DNA of 64,000 bases from the NCBI GenBank assembly GCA_949130485.1, contig OX422188.1, forward strand, positions 7,967,443 through 8,031,442, given 5' to 3'. The translations under genes were made by a program, and so were the position numbers. Shown here piece by piece: positions 47,901 to 59,800 of the stretch. The first letter of the stretch is position 1, and every line of letters begins with the position of its first letter. The notes under the pieces were generated by a model. The model was given only the letters and a program-made list of their open reading frames with translations, had not been told where the DNA came from and did no database searches. This DNA comes from Agelas oroides. Lineage: Eukaryota > Porifera > Demospongiae > Agelasida > Agelasidae.

Positions 47901-50900
47901 AGCTAAGAGGTAACTTCAATTACCCATGCTAGCTCTGTCCAGCTTTCTCTTCTCCCCCACACTCTTTCTAGGTACACTTGGTTCTGCACCAACTGCACCT
48001 AGATAGGAATAAACAGTGTTGCTGTGTTGTAGTCACATGAAAGTCACATGATAGTGGGCAGGTACTTCATCTACAGCTGATCTGTGTGCCCCATAGTACC
48101 TACCGGAACGATTGGTGATATTCAGCATCTTTGGCACCTTTGGTACAAACTTCTTTGATGAGTACTTCATCATCTGACATTCTCGGTATCTGTAGCAGTG
48201 TAATTTGATATTAACGATTGTATTATACAATAATTTGTATGAAACACCTACCTACAAAGCTTGTATGCTGTACCATCACCACCAAACTTGCGTTTTCTCC
48301 TGTATAACAAACAAAAAGCATTGATAACCCACTCAATTATGTGTATGTGATACTATACAACTAGAAATTAGAGTACTTACTGGCAGGCTTCACATTGACC
48401 ACAATCTTCTTTCTTCTTGTTGCGTAGACAACCAATACATTTGTCACATCGTCCTTGAGCTGCTGTGTGGACATGAGCTTAGTACAATGGTCACATCCGC
48501 ACAAACACAAAGGAACTAATTTTGAATTAGCTTTTGACAGTTGAGTGATCTAGTGGCTGCAGTATATATGTATAAGAGGGTTGGTGTGTGTGTGTGTGTG
48601 TGTGTGTGTGTTGGGGGGGGGGCAGATATTCTGTACTCTTCATGCTATTACCAGAGTTGTGAGCTTTGTACTTCAACTTCTGGCATTGATGATATCTGTA
48701 CAAAGTAATTTTCATTGTGTATGTACGTAATTTGTACACAGTATGAGGCTACTTACATACAAGACCTTTCTATTTTTCTTTTTCCAGGCCCACCAAACTC
48801 TGGCTTGTCCCTGTAGTGAAAATGATGAAAGCTATTCACAACATACTAGCTGATACTGATATATACAGTAGCAGTAATTGAAACATGCATTTTCCTCGTA
48901 GTATATCACTGCTACGAAATATTGCTTACTTGCAGGCGGCACATTCACCACAGTCCTCTTTCTGAATTGGCTGGCAACCGATACACTCCCCACAGTTTTG
49001 TTGGGGTTTTCTCCCTTGCTTTTTTAACACGGCACCACTGGCAGCTCTCTCTTCCTTCTTGTCATTTGACTTTTGTTGGCTTTGCTGTCCAGTTGGCTGT
49101 ACCAATGTTGGCAAAGCTGCAGGTACCGTGTGAGTGTTTCTTTCATAACTGCACTTGTTCTAATAAAGTCATGCAATTGAAGTGGGCATGTGTTAAGTTG
49201 GGCACACCCGTAAATTGAATTTGATACATTAAATTAATTTGTTCCACATCCACTGTTTTTCTGTGCATGTAGCTACCACCCTGGGTGCCCAGCCAGCTTC
49301 ACAATTTCATTCAAGACTGTTCATGCAGCTATAGCTCTGGTGATGCAGTAGACTACAGCTTTGTTCCATGTTTTGAGGATGTGCAAGTTTTTGTATGTAA
49401 CCAAATGTAAGCAGAAAGATGAACTGATTTACTAGGGGTATGACACTACTTTCCTTCCAGGACAGCTATTATACATTACAGTATACTTACTCAGTCCAAC
49501 TGGAGGTTCCCTTACTGGGCTCTTCTTAACAGCTGGAGGTACTGTTTGGTGTATTGTGGTTGAGAGAGTGGTTGGACTTTTCATCCGTGGTGCTGAGCCT
49601 GAGGAACGAGGCTGAGGTTCTGCATCTGATCAAGTATAAGCAGAAAGACACTAGCTCTTGCAAGGCACTACCTCATGCAGTTAAAATAAGACTGGTGCCT
49701 TCGCCATTTACTCTACACAGTATTTCACTTAATTGCAAGTTTTGACCACTTGCAATTGAGCATGTATACACAGTAAACTGCAAGTGGTCAAAATAGAAGT
49801 GGTGGTATAGCCTGGGAAAATGTGTACAAATTATTTAGCTGGCAAAATATATAGCTCTAACCTTGTTCGAATTAAGGCCTGAGTGTGCAACTATGAGGTG
49901 AGCTTTTGCACATAAGACCAAGTGTAAGCGGAAAGATAAGCTGATGTATGTACTCTGGGTATGAGGCTACTTTCCCCCCATATGTTAGATTGTGCATACT
50001 TGGTTTGACTGAGGATTGCTTTACTAGGCCCTTCTCAGCAGCTGGCTGTATTGTCTGGTGCTTTACGGCCACTGGAGCTCCTCCCCCTGTGTTTAGACCT
50101 TTGATCTGATGTGTTGAGGCTGAGGGATGAGGCTGAGATCCTGTATACAACCGGAACTCACTAACAGCTGTTACAAGGTATTAACTTGTGAATTTCACTA
50201 TGTCTTCTACAGAAGTAGCATGTTTGTTTCATTCTCACATCTACCCACTTTGTGACTGGCTACCCAGAATTTGTGGCTGGAACAAAATTCTGTTGACATA
50301 CGTGCATGGGTAGGACTTGAACACTAGTGATGGGCTGGGCAACTTCAAGCACTAGCAATACATATCCACTAAAGTGTTGCAAGAGCACTTTTTTTGTACT
50401 TTACAGATGATAAGTGTGTCAATACATGTGTGTTTCCACAGTGTCGATATGGTTATGTAAATTATTTTCGTATGGTACCTGATATTTACCCCCCTGCATG
50501 GTATTTTGCTTAGCGCATACAGAATGAATCTAATCATTAAAGCGTATTTAGCTAGCAAAACTGTGAGTCTGCCTGGCCTATAGACATCTCGAGTTTTGAT
50601 AACACAATTGTACTTGTATAAGTCCATTTGGAAAGAGCTGACTTTTAAATGACCTGTCTCTTATTCCATACACTCTTTCCAGATACTTCACATTGTTCAC
50701 ATACACCTAGTTATCAATCAGAGCTTTTAGAAACATTACATTGAGAGATACTATGCAGGTATTTCTTAATCTTCATGGTCCATGTTCAAGTAGGCATGCA
50801 AGTATGTAATGCACATAACTATACGTTTACACTTGAAAAAAAACTCCTGCACAAAACAACTTACCGATGTTGAGACTTTCAAGTGCATACTTCACCTTCT

Positions 50901-53900
50901 GACATTCACGGTATCTGTAACAATTCATGTTCAATGCTAATGATTGTGCTGTGTGGGATCATGTTATGTACTTACCTACACAGCTTGTGTGGTTCATTAG
51001 TCCTGCAGTACATAGCCAGGATTATTGATGCACTCTTATAGTACAACTATGAAGGTACTTACTTGCAGGCTTCACATTGGCGGCAATCATCCTTGCGGAG
51101 GCAACCAATACACTTCTCACACCGTCCTTTAGGTACAGCCACTGTATGCATGCACATGGGTGTAAAATTATAGTGCATGCAAAGTTCACATCAGCTATGG
51201 GCAATCTGGTGGCTGGAATACACATGCATGTACACACATATACAAGGGAGGAAGTTGGAGGGGGGACAACATGCGTTGAGTCACATGTTATACATATACA
51301 AGGGAGGAAGTTGGAGGGGGGAACAACATGCGTTGAGTCACATGTTATACATATACAAGGGAGGAAGTTGGAGGGGGGACAACATGCGTTGAGTCACATG
51401 TTATACATATACAAGGGAGGAAGTTGGAGGGGGGACAACATGCGTTGAGTCACATGTTATACATATACAAGGGAGGAAGTTGGAGGGGGGACAACATGCG
51501 TTGAGTCACATGTTATACATATACAAGGGAGGAAGTTGGAGGGGGGACAACATGCGTTGAGTCACATGTTATACATATACAAGGGAGGAAGTTGGAGGGG
51601 GGACAACATGCGTTGAGTCACATGTTATACATATACAAGGGAGGAAGTTGGAGGGGGGAACAACATGCATTGAGTCACATGTTATACATGCATACCGGGG
51701 TTGTTTGGATCCTTTAGTGTGTACTTCAGCTTCTGGCATTCATGATAACTGTAATAATTAACACAAGAGTCACTGTGTACCTGGATTAGTATGTAACTTG
51801 TACATAGATGGGTTACTTACATACAAGCCTTTTTTCTGGTTCCAGACCCACCAAACTGTATCATGTCCCTGTAATAAGTAGTACAGTAAATAAATACAAC
51901 ACAATGGTCTTCATATGACCAAAGCACTTAATTGAAGAGGACATGCATCATGATAGTTAAAGTGGTGCTTACTTGCATGCTTCACAATCACCACAGTTCT
52001 CTTTCTGAATTGGCTGGCAACCGATACATTCTCTACACCTTTGTCGCCTTCCTTGTCTTTGACCACCTCTCTCATTTTGCTGACCTTGGTGCTCAGCTGG
52101 TTGTGTCAATGTTGGTGTAGCTACAGATAGCATGGTCACAGTGAGTTATGTATGTCATTTTTGCTTACAGCCTATGTACATCTAAACATTACATCTATTG
52201 CTAGATGCATGGTCTTCATTTTTGTCCATGCTTGATAGATTCATGGTATTAGCCTCGTTCCCAGGCCCCGCCCAGCTTTCTGTCACTTGCAATACCTTTC
52301 GATTTTTCGTTCATGCGTGGGGAGAGCCTGGGAACGAGGCTATCATGGTATAGTAAGCTTTAAATTAGCAACAAGCAGCTCGATAAAGATTTTTGGAAGC
52401 AATTTTGACTACTATAGGCTACCTGTCTTCTCATCATTGTCCAGCTTCTTCTTCTTTATTGCACGCAATCCAGACACCTCTGGTTTTTGAACTGGAATAA
52501 AGTAATATGTGCTTTGTTTTATAAGTTGTGTAGGAGTTAGGGGAATACCTTCTAAATTACCCGTGCTACAACTGTCCAGCATTCTCTTCTGCCCCACCAT
52601 CTTTTCATGATCAGATACTCTTGGCTTTACACCAACTGCACCTATAGGTAAGAGTGAATACACAACTAGCTCGGCATTGATATGTTATGTTGCTGTCACA
52701 TATGAGTGTATTCAGGTGTATATTTTAGTTTACAGCTGATCTGTGTGGTTTGTGTAAATAAAAAACTCTAGCTGCATGTGTATGTGTATGTTGCACAATA
52801 ATGCCAGACTAGACAATTGACTCCTATTTTTTGTAGTGTATAAGTGCATGAGTAATACCATACTCACCAGAGTGATACCCAGAATCATCTGACCGTGCAC
52901 TGTGAGCTGTAAAAATGGTATTGCTGCACAATAATGGCAGGCTAGACAATTAAATTGCTATTTTTGTAGTGTATGGGGATGAGTAATAGCTGTGACTCAC
53001 CAGAACCAGCTGAGTGTACACTTTGAGCTGCAGAAAGAGGTTGTACATTATGTCACACCCACAACATTCATCACAATTATCTGTAACCAACATGATTAGA
53101 GCAAGATTTACAGCCAGGCCAAATTCATATAAAAATTGGAGATTAATTTAACCCAAGACAGGTTGTCTCAGTTGCAGTTTGGCCTTGTCCAGGACGAGGT
53201 CATGACCCACCTCCCACCTTTTGCCATAGTTAGGGTTACATTCTTTGTCCACTCAAGTTTCCAAGAAAACAGAAATTCTTTTGCTTGTGCCAGACAAGGG
53301 ATGGAACTCTGGCTGAACTCAGGCAATATTCATGTCTATAGGGTTAAACCCTGGACAGTATTCATGCAGTGTTGCACAAGTATGTCTGCCTTACTGGAAT
53401 TTGGAACACAAGGGATGTACCCCTAAACCAAAAGGTCGGAGGTACCATAAACTAGTGTCAAGGTTTACAGAGTGATTCTAGCATAGGCTATTGTATACTT
53501 GTGCTAGCTTTTATTTGGTGTGCACTTCAGCTTCTCCCAACTAGGGTACCATGAACTCATACCTAGGGATGGTTGTGGTGGTGGTTCAATCTTAAGCGTT
53601 ATGAAATTGCCAGGTGGTTTTGCTCCCAGTAGCTTTATTCTGTGACGAAGCTCTACAGGATGCTCCTCTGGCTTGGTCCACTTCACACGCAGTGCAAAGC
53701 AAGCTACCCGCTCTGCAAAATGCTGGGTATGCTCATCTCTGAGCTGCATTAAGATCAGGAATGAGAACAAAATAATGATAGCAAACCAAAATGTGTACAA
53801 ATAGCCTTACCTCAGAGGTAGCACGGGGAGTGATGGACCATCCACTCGCCAGCACAACTCCCTCCGCTGGAATATCCAATGTAATCTCACTCTGCTCAAA

Positions 53901-56616
53901 GAGAACGGCCTGATCATCACCCTTGACACTAGGCTGCAGTGAAAGGAATTATATTTACTATAGCTGCATGAATCTAGTCGCTTTAATTCCATGAACATAG
54001 TGCCTCTTTAGTAGAATTGGAAGCAGATTACAGTATGGATGAGATACTCTGGCTTCATAAATGTACCAGTTAATACTTGCCAGGCAATCTCAGCAAAAGG
54101 ATCATTTTACACGTTAATTGGGTTTGTTTTACTTCCTGTGTTTTAACTTCTGGCAAATTTACTTAAGGCTGGATTTTTATCGATTTGTCTTCCCCCACCA
54201 TTGGTGGGGTTTTGGATTTCTTACATGGGGAAACTACCCACTTGGGACTCAAGAATGGGCATGCATAATTACTGGATTTGATAGCCTCATTCCATAATCT
54301 ACAAATGTTCCTTGGTAACTAGTAAGCAACAGCCAACTTTCTGAATTAGGCAGCAGCCAATACCTGCTTCATGTGGAGTAATTACAAAATCCCCAAAGAA
54401 CTGAAGGAATAAGTGCCCAGACCATGGGTGTAAGCAAGATTTCTGACAGCATTAACTTGCATCCACATGGTTGTTAGTTTCAACCACCCTTATAAGTTTA
54501 CAAAACAACAAAAGAGCTATTAAATGCTTCCCTGTTAGATAGTGTATACTACTCTTGCCTTTTTTATGCACCATTTGTTAACTTATTTTAACTATCAATG
54601 CATGCCCTTTCAAGCATGTTAAAATTATGTGGGTGTATACTACTTGTATTTAGTGGGGGTGTACCTGGAAATACCCTCAATGTGTTGTACAAGTAAACTC
54701 CAAGGGTACTTCCCTTAGGGTTTCCACAAAGTACACAAGTTTTCTTGTGTAGGCTTATCTCCTTATCTAAATTCCTAGGGCACCCTCACGGTTTGCTTCT
54801 GTAAGTTCTAGTGTGAAGTTTGGGTATATATCCATAATGGTTTGAGTCTACTAGTGATAACTTACACTGTCAATGTCTTCCCTGGTGGTCACAAAGTGGG
54901 CAACCCCCTTACTACTACAGTAGAACACAGCACGGTAAGAAGGTGTGAGGCGTCCCAGACTAGACATGTTGGTTTCTGTCTCTGAAGATGTGTGAAGAAG
55001 CACACGGTTTCTTTCAATGTCCAGCGCTGTAACAGAAAGTTTAGTAAGCCTGAAATGGTAAGTGCATGGTGACATTATAGTCATTATGCTGTATAGTGAC
55101 CTATTACATGACTGAGAATACATATATAGAATATAGATATATGTCATGAGAATAGGGTAGATTTTGCTAAAAACAAAAGTGAAAAATGCTGCTCACAAGC
55201 CATGTCCAGCCATATTCTGTGCAATAATAATTGGACACATTGCACACGTTGTACCGATATTATATACTGTGTACTGGAAAGTATCATGAATCTGTTAGCA
55301 AGGTATCGGTACAAGGCTAGTATGAGCAGTGCTGCAGGCATGAGTGCCAATACACCCAACACTCACAACAGGCATCATTTGACTGTTACTTGCATGCATG
55401 TGCAATTACGTATTATACTGCATTGCACTTGACACATGATCACCAATACAAACAGGTGTTGTGACGTACACTGGCCTGCATAAAGTCTATTGTGTATGTT
55501 AGCTATGTAGCTATCATGTAAGCTCACAACAATGTAATAACTCTGCAGGGTATGAAATAACTGCAGAGACCAAGACCTAAAATTATAGGGGTTAGTGTTC
55601 AAAAAGCTTGGGCTAGTAGTAAGAGCCACTTGGGTTAGTAGTGACAACCATTTTTCAAACAAAATTATATGGTGTGCTGCAGCTAGCAGCTATAAGACAG
55701 CTGCAGATACAAGTGGTTGAGGAGCTGTGATTATGTGATGCAACATGCACGGAATCCTATAGTACAGAAAGTGTCAAAGAAACAGACCTAAAATTGACTA
55801 CAGACTGAGGTCTATACTCAAAAACTGCATGGTCCACTAAAATTGCATTTTTCTTCTTTCAGTTTGCCAAATTGCACCAGAATCAACCAGAATACTTGCA
55901 CTTATAAGCATGCTTCCCAGAAAAATTTTCAGTATACTGAAAATTTTTCTGGGAAGCATGCTCCATGATCCCCACTATACGAGGGCTAGTGGTACTGACT
56001 ATCAGAAGTTTTATATAGGCTCTGGTGTAGACATATAACCTATATAGGGGGATGCAGTATGGGAAAATATCAATCAATGGTTTGCCAGCAGTATAGCTCT
56101 CACATGTCTTCCGAATGAGTTACTTAGCACATATCCTATTTGTTGCTCAGGAGAACAATTTTTATCATGTATAATAAAGCCGATTTGATATAGAAGCAAC
56201 CACCAACGGTGGGACGCGTAACCGGCCGGCATCTTGAATTAATTTTATGAGTTAATAGCTGAGGGTAGCTGTATCCCAGTTATTACGACTGATCGAAGAT
56301 TTGTCAACAGCAGTACTTGCATGTAGTGTTATAGTATATTACTATTATCTTGGATTTTCAGTACCTAGAGTTGACTATTATTATAATCGGGTAAAATGTG
56401 GCTTCAATACAAATGCTTGACTCTGAGAGAAAAAGAAAATTAACATGAACTATGTGACATGTTTGCTACCGGTGATGTGCCCCTGCTATACAAAGTGAAC
56501 ATGTATTAGATCTGGTTTCGACCAACCTGGTAAGTCACGCAGCTCTATGGTTGTGAAGGCCAATGGAAGGTGGAGGCTGGAGCACTCTGATGGCGAGTCT
56601 TCACTGAAAACCCACT
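44995..56616 (-). CDS. CXXC zinc finger - ZU5 - UPA-like - Death domain protein (5' end not found)
   Basis: Thirty-two phase-coherent exons, 3548 nt, at least 1181 aa: 56616-56527, 55026-54866, 53933-53811, 53743-53563, 53027-53001, 52906-52868, 52641-52561, 52491-52423, 52120-51973, 51868-51821, 51748-51696, 51141-51063, 51002-50976, 50914-50865, 50140-50000, 49625-49491, 49116-48930, 48810-48757, 48695-48652, 48462-48381, 48299-48252, 48189-48104, 47998-47924, 47853-47797, 47727-47687, 47609-47546, 47435-46879, 46803-46663, 46596-46425, 46179-46078, 45836-45738, 45281-44995. Domains in order: orphan UPA-like module (1-185), Ser-rich and Lys-rich exons, CXXC 1 (258-340), short CXXC 2 (341-392), linkers, CXXC 3 and 4 (485-651), KKRKV basic exon, coiled coil RIKELEVENEDLRRQL, ZU5 (about 731-916) with THFSG, UPA-like (917-1020), linkers, Death (about 1090-1181). 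The CXXC fingers show CDKCIGC, DCGQCEAC, KFGG and LCRYREC. Whether this is one gene or two fused models needs transcripts. Confidence 0.75.
45443..45564 (-). pseudogene. decayed linker exon with a hairpin inserted
   Basis: This is a third copy of the linker exon found at 45836-45738 and 46179-46078: acceptor-side GGATCTCAGCC and the end CAAATAGAACTGA are recognisable. A hairpin element (about 45492-45537, TAGTCTCATTCCCACC and GAGAGCCTGGGAA) interrupts it and brings in-frame stops. The donor has changed from GTAAG to ATAAG. It is therefore left out of the gene model. Confidence 0.75.
51240..51690. repeat. 56-bp minisatellite, about eight copies
   Basis: ACAAGGGAGGAAGTTGGAGG, then GGGGACAACATGCGTTGAGT and CACATGTTATACATAT, recurs with a 56-bp period in the intron between CXXC 1 and CXXC 2. 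Copies are almost identical. Confidence 0.93.
52252..52345. repeat. hairpin element, AGCCTCGTTCCCAGGC family
   Basis: TAGCCTCGTTCCCAGGCCCC and GAGAGCCTGGGAACGAGGCT enclose CGCCCAGCTTTCTGTCACTT. This is the least decayed copy seen and lies in an intron of the CXXC/ZU5/Death gene. Confidence 0.8.
55907..55962. repeat. 56-bp perfect palindrome
   Basis: AGCATGCTTCCCAGAAAAAT through to its exact complement, symmetric about 55934/55935 with no spacer. It lies in the 1.5-kb intron between the first two mapped exons of the CXXC/ZU5/Death gene, which otherwise shows no recognised feature. Confidence 0.95.
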
Positions 56617-56816
56617 CTGTTCAAAATTATGCACAAGTATGCGCCCTCGAACCCAGCCACGCCCTGCCTAGGGTGGAACGGAAGCAGTGCTCCCCCTCGC
56701 CGAGCGTAGAACGTTTTCCGGCAATATAAACGAATAAATACCGCGCGACAACACGAGGTAGGGAAAGAAAGGAACAGCACAGTACAGATACAAAACACAA
56801 CTGCATGTAGCTATGT

Positions 56817-59800
56817 TCACTGATGAATGATTTTTTCATTTGCAATCTTGTCAGCAATCTCATTTTGTTTCAGTCTAGGGTGTCTCAAGGCCTTCACCAA
56901 GTTCTCCCACGTCGGCACTCCCCTCTTGGACACTTGGTCCTCTCTCCGCAGCCATGCAGCTATCACATCATCCAGAAAGGTGGGTGACTCCATCATGCCC
57001 TTCACACGACTCTGGCTGAGCCCCAGGACCAGGGCCAGGTGGTAGACCTCAAGGTGGGTGCTGCTGTCCATTGTCAGCAGGTAGTCAGTGACATCAATGA
57101 GGTCCTCATCACCTGAGATGGTAGACGCAGAGGCCATTAAAAACAAGGATTTCTCATCGTGATATTCTTGATGCCTTGATCTCAGAATCATGTTAGCAGC
57201 AGTTTTATGAGCAACTTGATTCAAGAGTGGACAAAACATGCCCTGAAATAAAGATCTCAGGTTGGGGTTGTTCCATTTATGTCAATAGACCTTATGCAAT
57301 TGACGTCATCACCTCACGTAACCAAACGTGAAATGGATGGTGGACGGAAATCCGCCGCCATTTTGAGTGGCAAAAATGACCGCGGTCTATGGAGCGGAGC
57401 AGTTTGCGAGCTCCTTTCTCACCAGCACAGGAAGTGATTTTACATTTCTAATATACCCAGATGCACAAGGTCTCAACAGGACCTAACGCTCACCGAAGCG
57501 AATAAGCTTACCTGCATGCCTCGTTGACGCAGTGAGCTCACAAAGTGCTTCGCTGTACTTAAGCTCCATAGACCGCGGTCTTCCTTGCCACTCAAAATGG
57601 CGGCGTAGTATCCGGATTCCGTCCACTGTCCGTTTTACGTTTGGTTACGTGAGGTATTGCATAAGGTCAATAAGGACCTGGTGATGAGAAACATTTCAAT
57701 TTCAGTTAGCCTCATTCCCATGCAGGCTCCTCCCCAGCTCTATGGTCACATAATGTGTACATTACGCAACAGAAAAGCTGGGGAGGATCCTGGGAACGAG
57801 GCTAATCTACAGTACCACTATTAGCCATTACCTTCAACCTCTAATGCAGCAGTGTGGCTCCACAGACATGTTAGGTATACCAAGGGACCCTTGGTGGCTT
57901 GATACATATGGGTACAGTAAGGGTACTTAATGTACAATGTGCTTAAAACAACCACAATCACTTTGTAGGTCAGGAAAGTATGCTCTACAGGAAGCCTGCC
58001 TGAGTCCATGGAAATTGGGAGTGATTCAGCTACATACTTACAAAGTTCCTGGTCCAGGTCAGCTTCACTATCACCTGTGGTGATAAAATAATGATGGTAT
58101 TGAATTTTGCTACTCTACAGGACAAAGATCTAGCTGCATGATCCAGCATTGCAATAGAACAAGTTGTATGAGTCTCATTCCCAGGCCATGAGACCTGGGA
58201 ATGAGACTGCACTTACCAAGTTCTAGATCTGGCACACGTTTGTATTTGTCATCTGTTGAGGTGAAGTGAAGTGCAGTGCAGTGGTCATACCAGTCTACTG
58301 TCATGCAAAGTTTTAGACAAGATGCAAAGAGAAGCATACCGTAATTCGCTTTTTTTCATCTGGTAAATTTTCGTCAAAAAAATATTCATGTAAAATAATT
58401 TTCGCACAGACCAAATTGAACAAAAATAATTATACAAGTTGCGTGTGGTGGGCATTAATTGAGGAGATCGCACCGCGTTCCAAAGAGATGGCTTGTGAAA
58501 AGGAAATTAATGGCTTGTTGTGTTAGAGGCTAACACATATACGAGGATATATGGGCAGCAGCAATTGGGGAAGTGCTTGTGTGTAGCAGGGAGCCAACCG
58601 ATGCGGAAAAATTTTTGTTGTAAAATTATATTTGCGTAAAAAATTTTTGTACGTTTTCTGTGTACAAAAATATTTTTACAATGAAAAAAAGCGAATTACG
58701 GTACATGTAATTATGCCAAAAATACACAACTGTAGATTGTAAGTCGGACACCATGTATATTCAAAGCTTGAGTATTGAAACCATTGAAGCAATGCATAGA
58801 GGGAATGTCTACCGTCTGCACTGGAGGTGAACTGGCTAGCATGGCTATGTTTGGACTTATTGTGAAAATACGTAACTTACTCTACTGTGCTTAGTCTCAT
58901 ACCCAGGCGTGGAGGATGGGGGAGGAAAAAGAGCGCCTGGCTTACACTGTTTTCACATGCGCTTAACTGCCATGCAATTCCATGGCGACCATGTTTGTAC
59001 GTGTACATACGTATACTAGTGATGTCACAAACTCTCTGTTTGTTAGTTGGCATTCTGTTCGAGCCAGTTTTATCTTGCGCTGTTCTATGCCTTCTGGTGG
59101 CTGGATATCTCAAGAAGAAGTTCAAGAAAGGACAGGTTGCCACCATTGAGTGCATTTACCGAGGAAACATAACTGTATACGGTTACCCACCCCCCCTCCA
59201 TATCTGGGTACAAGGCTATGGTGTGCTGTACTAATACACAGAAACGAAGGACATAGCCACCCCCCCTCCATATCTGGGTACAAGGCTATGGTGTGCTGTA
59301 CTAATACACAGAAACGAAGGACATAGCCACCCCCCCTCCATATCTGGGTACAAGGCTATGGTGTGCTGTACTAATACACAGAAACGAAGGACATAGCCAC
59401 CCCCCCTCCATATCTGGGTACAAGGCTATGGTGTGCTGTACTAATACACAGAAACGAAGGACATAGCCACCCCCCCTCCATATCTGGGTACAAGGCTATG
59501 GTGTGCTGTACTAATACACAGAAACGAAGGACATAGCCACCCCCCCTCCATATCTGGGTACAAGGCTATGGTGTGCTGTACTAATACACAGAAACGAAGG
59601 ACATAGCCACCCCCCCTCCATATCTGGGTACAAGGCTATGGTGTGCTGTACTAATACACAGAAACGAAGGACATAGCCACCCCCCCTCCATATCTGGGTA
59701 CAAGGCTATGGTGTGCTGTACTAATAATACACAGAAACGAAGGACATAGCCACCCCCCCTCCATATCTGGGTACAAGGCTATGGTGTGCTGTACTAATAC

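Noticed and set aside
59041-59190. Plus-strand exon-like stretch LLVAGYLKKKFKKGQVAT with a hydrophobic segment
   Set aside because: It runs into the 70-bp satellite, has no donor in frame and no partner exon. Probably chance.
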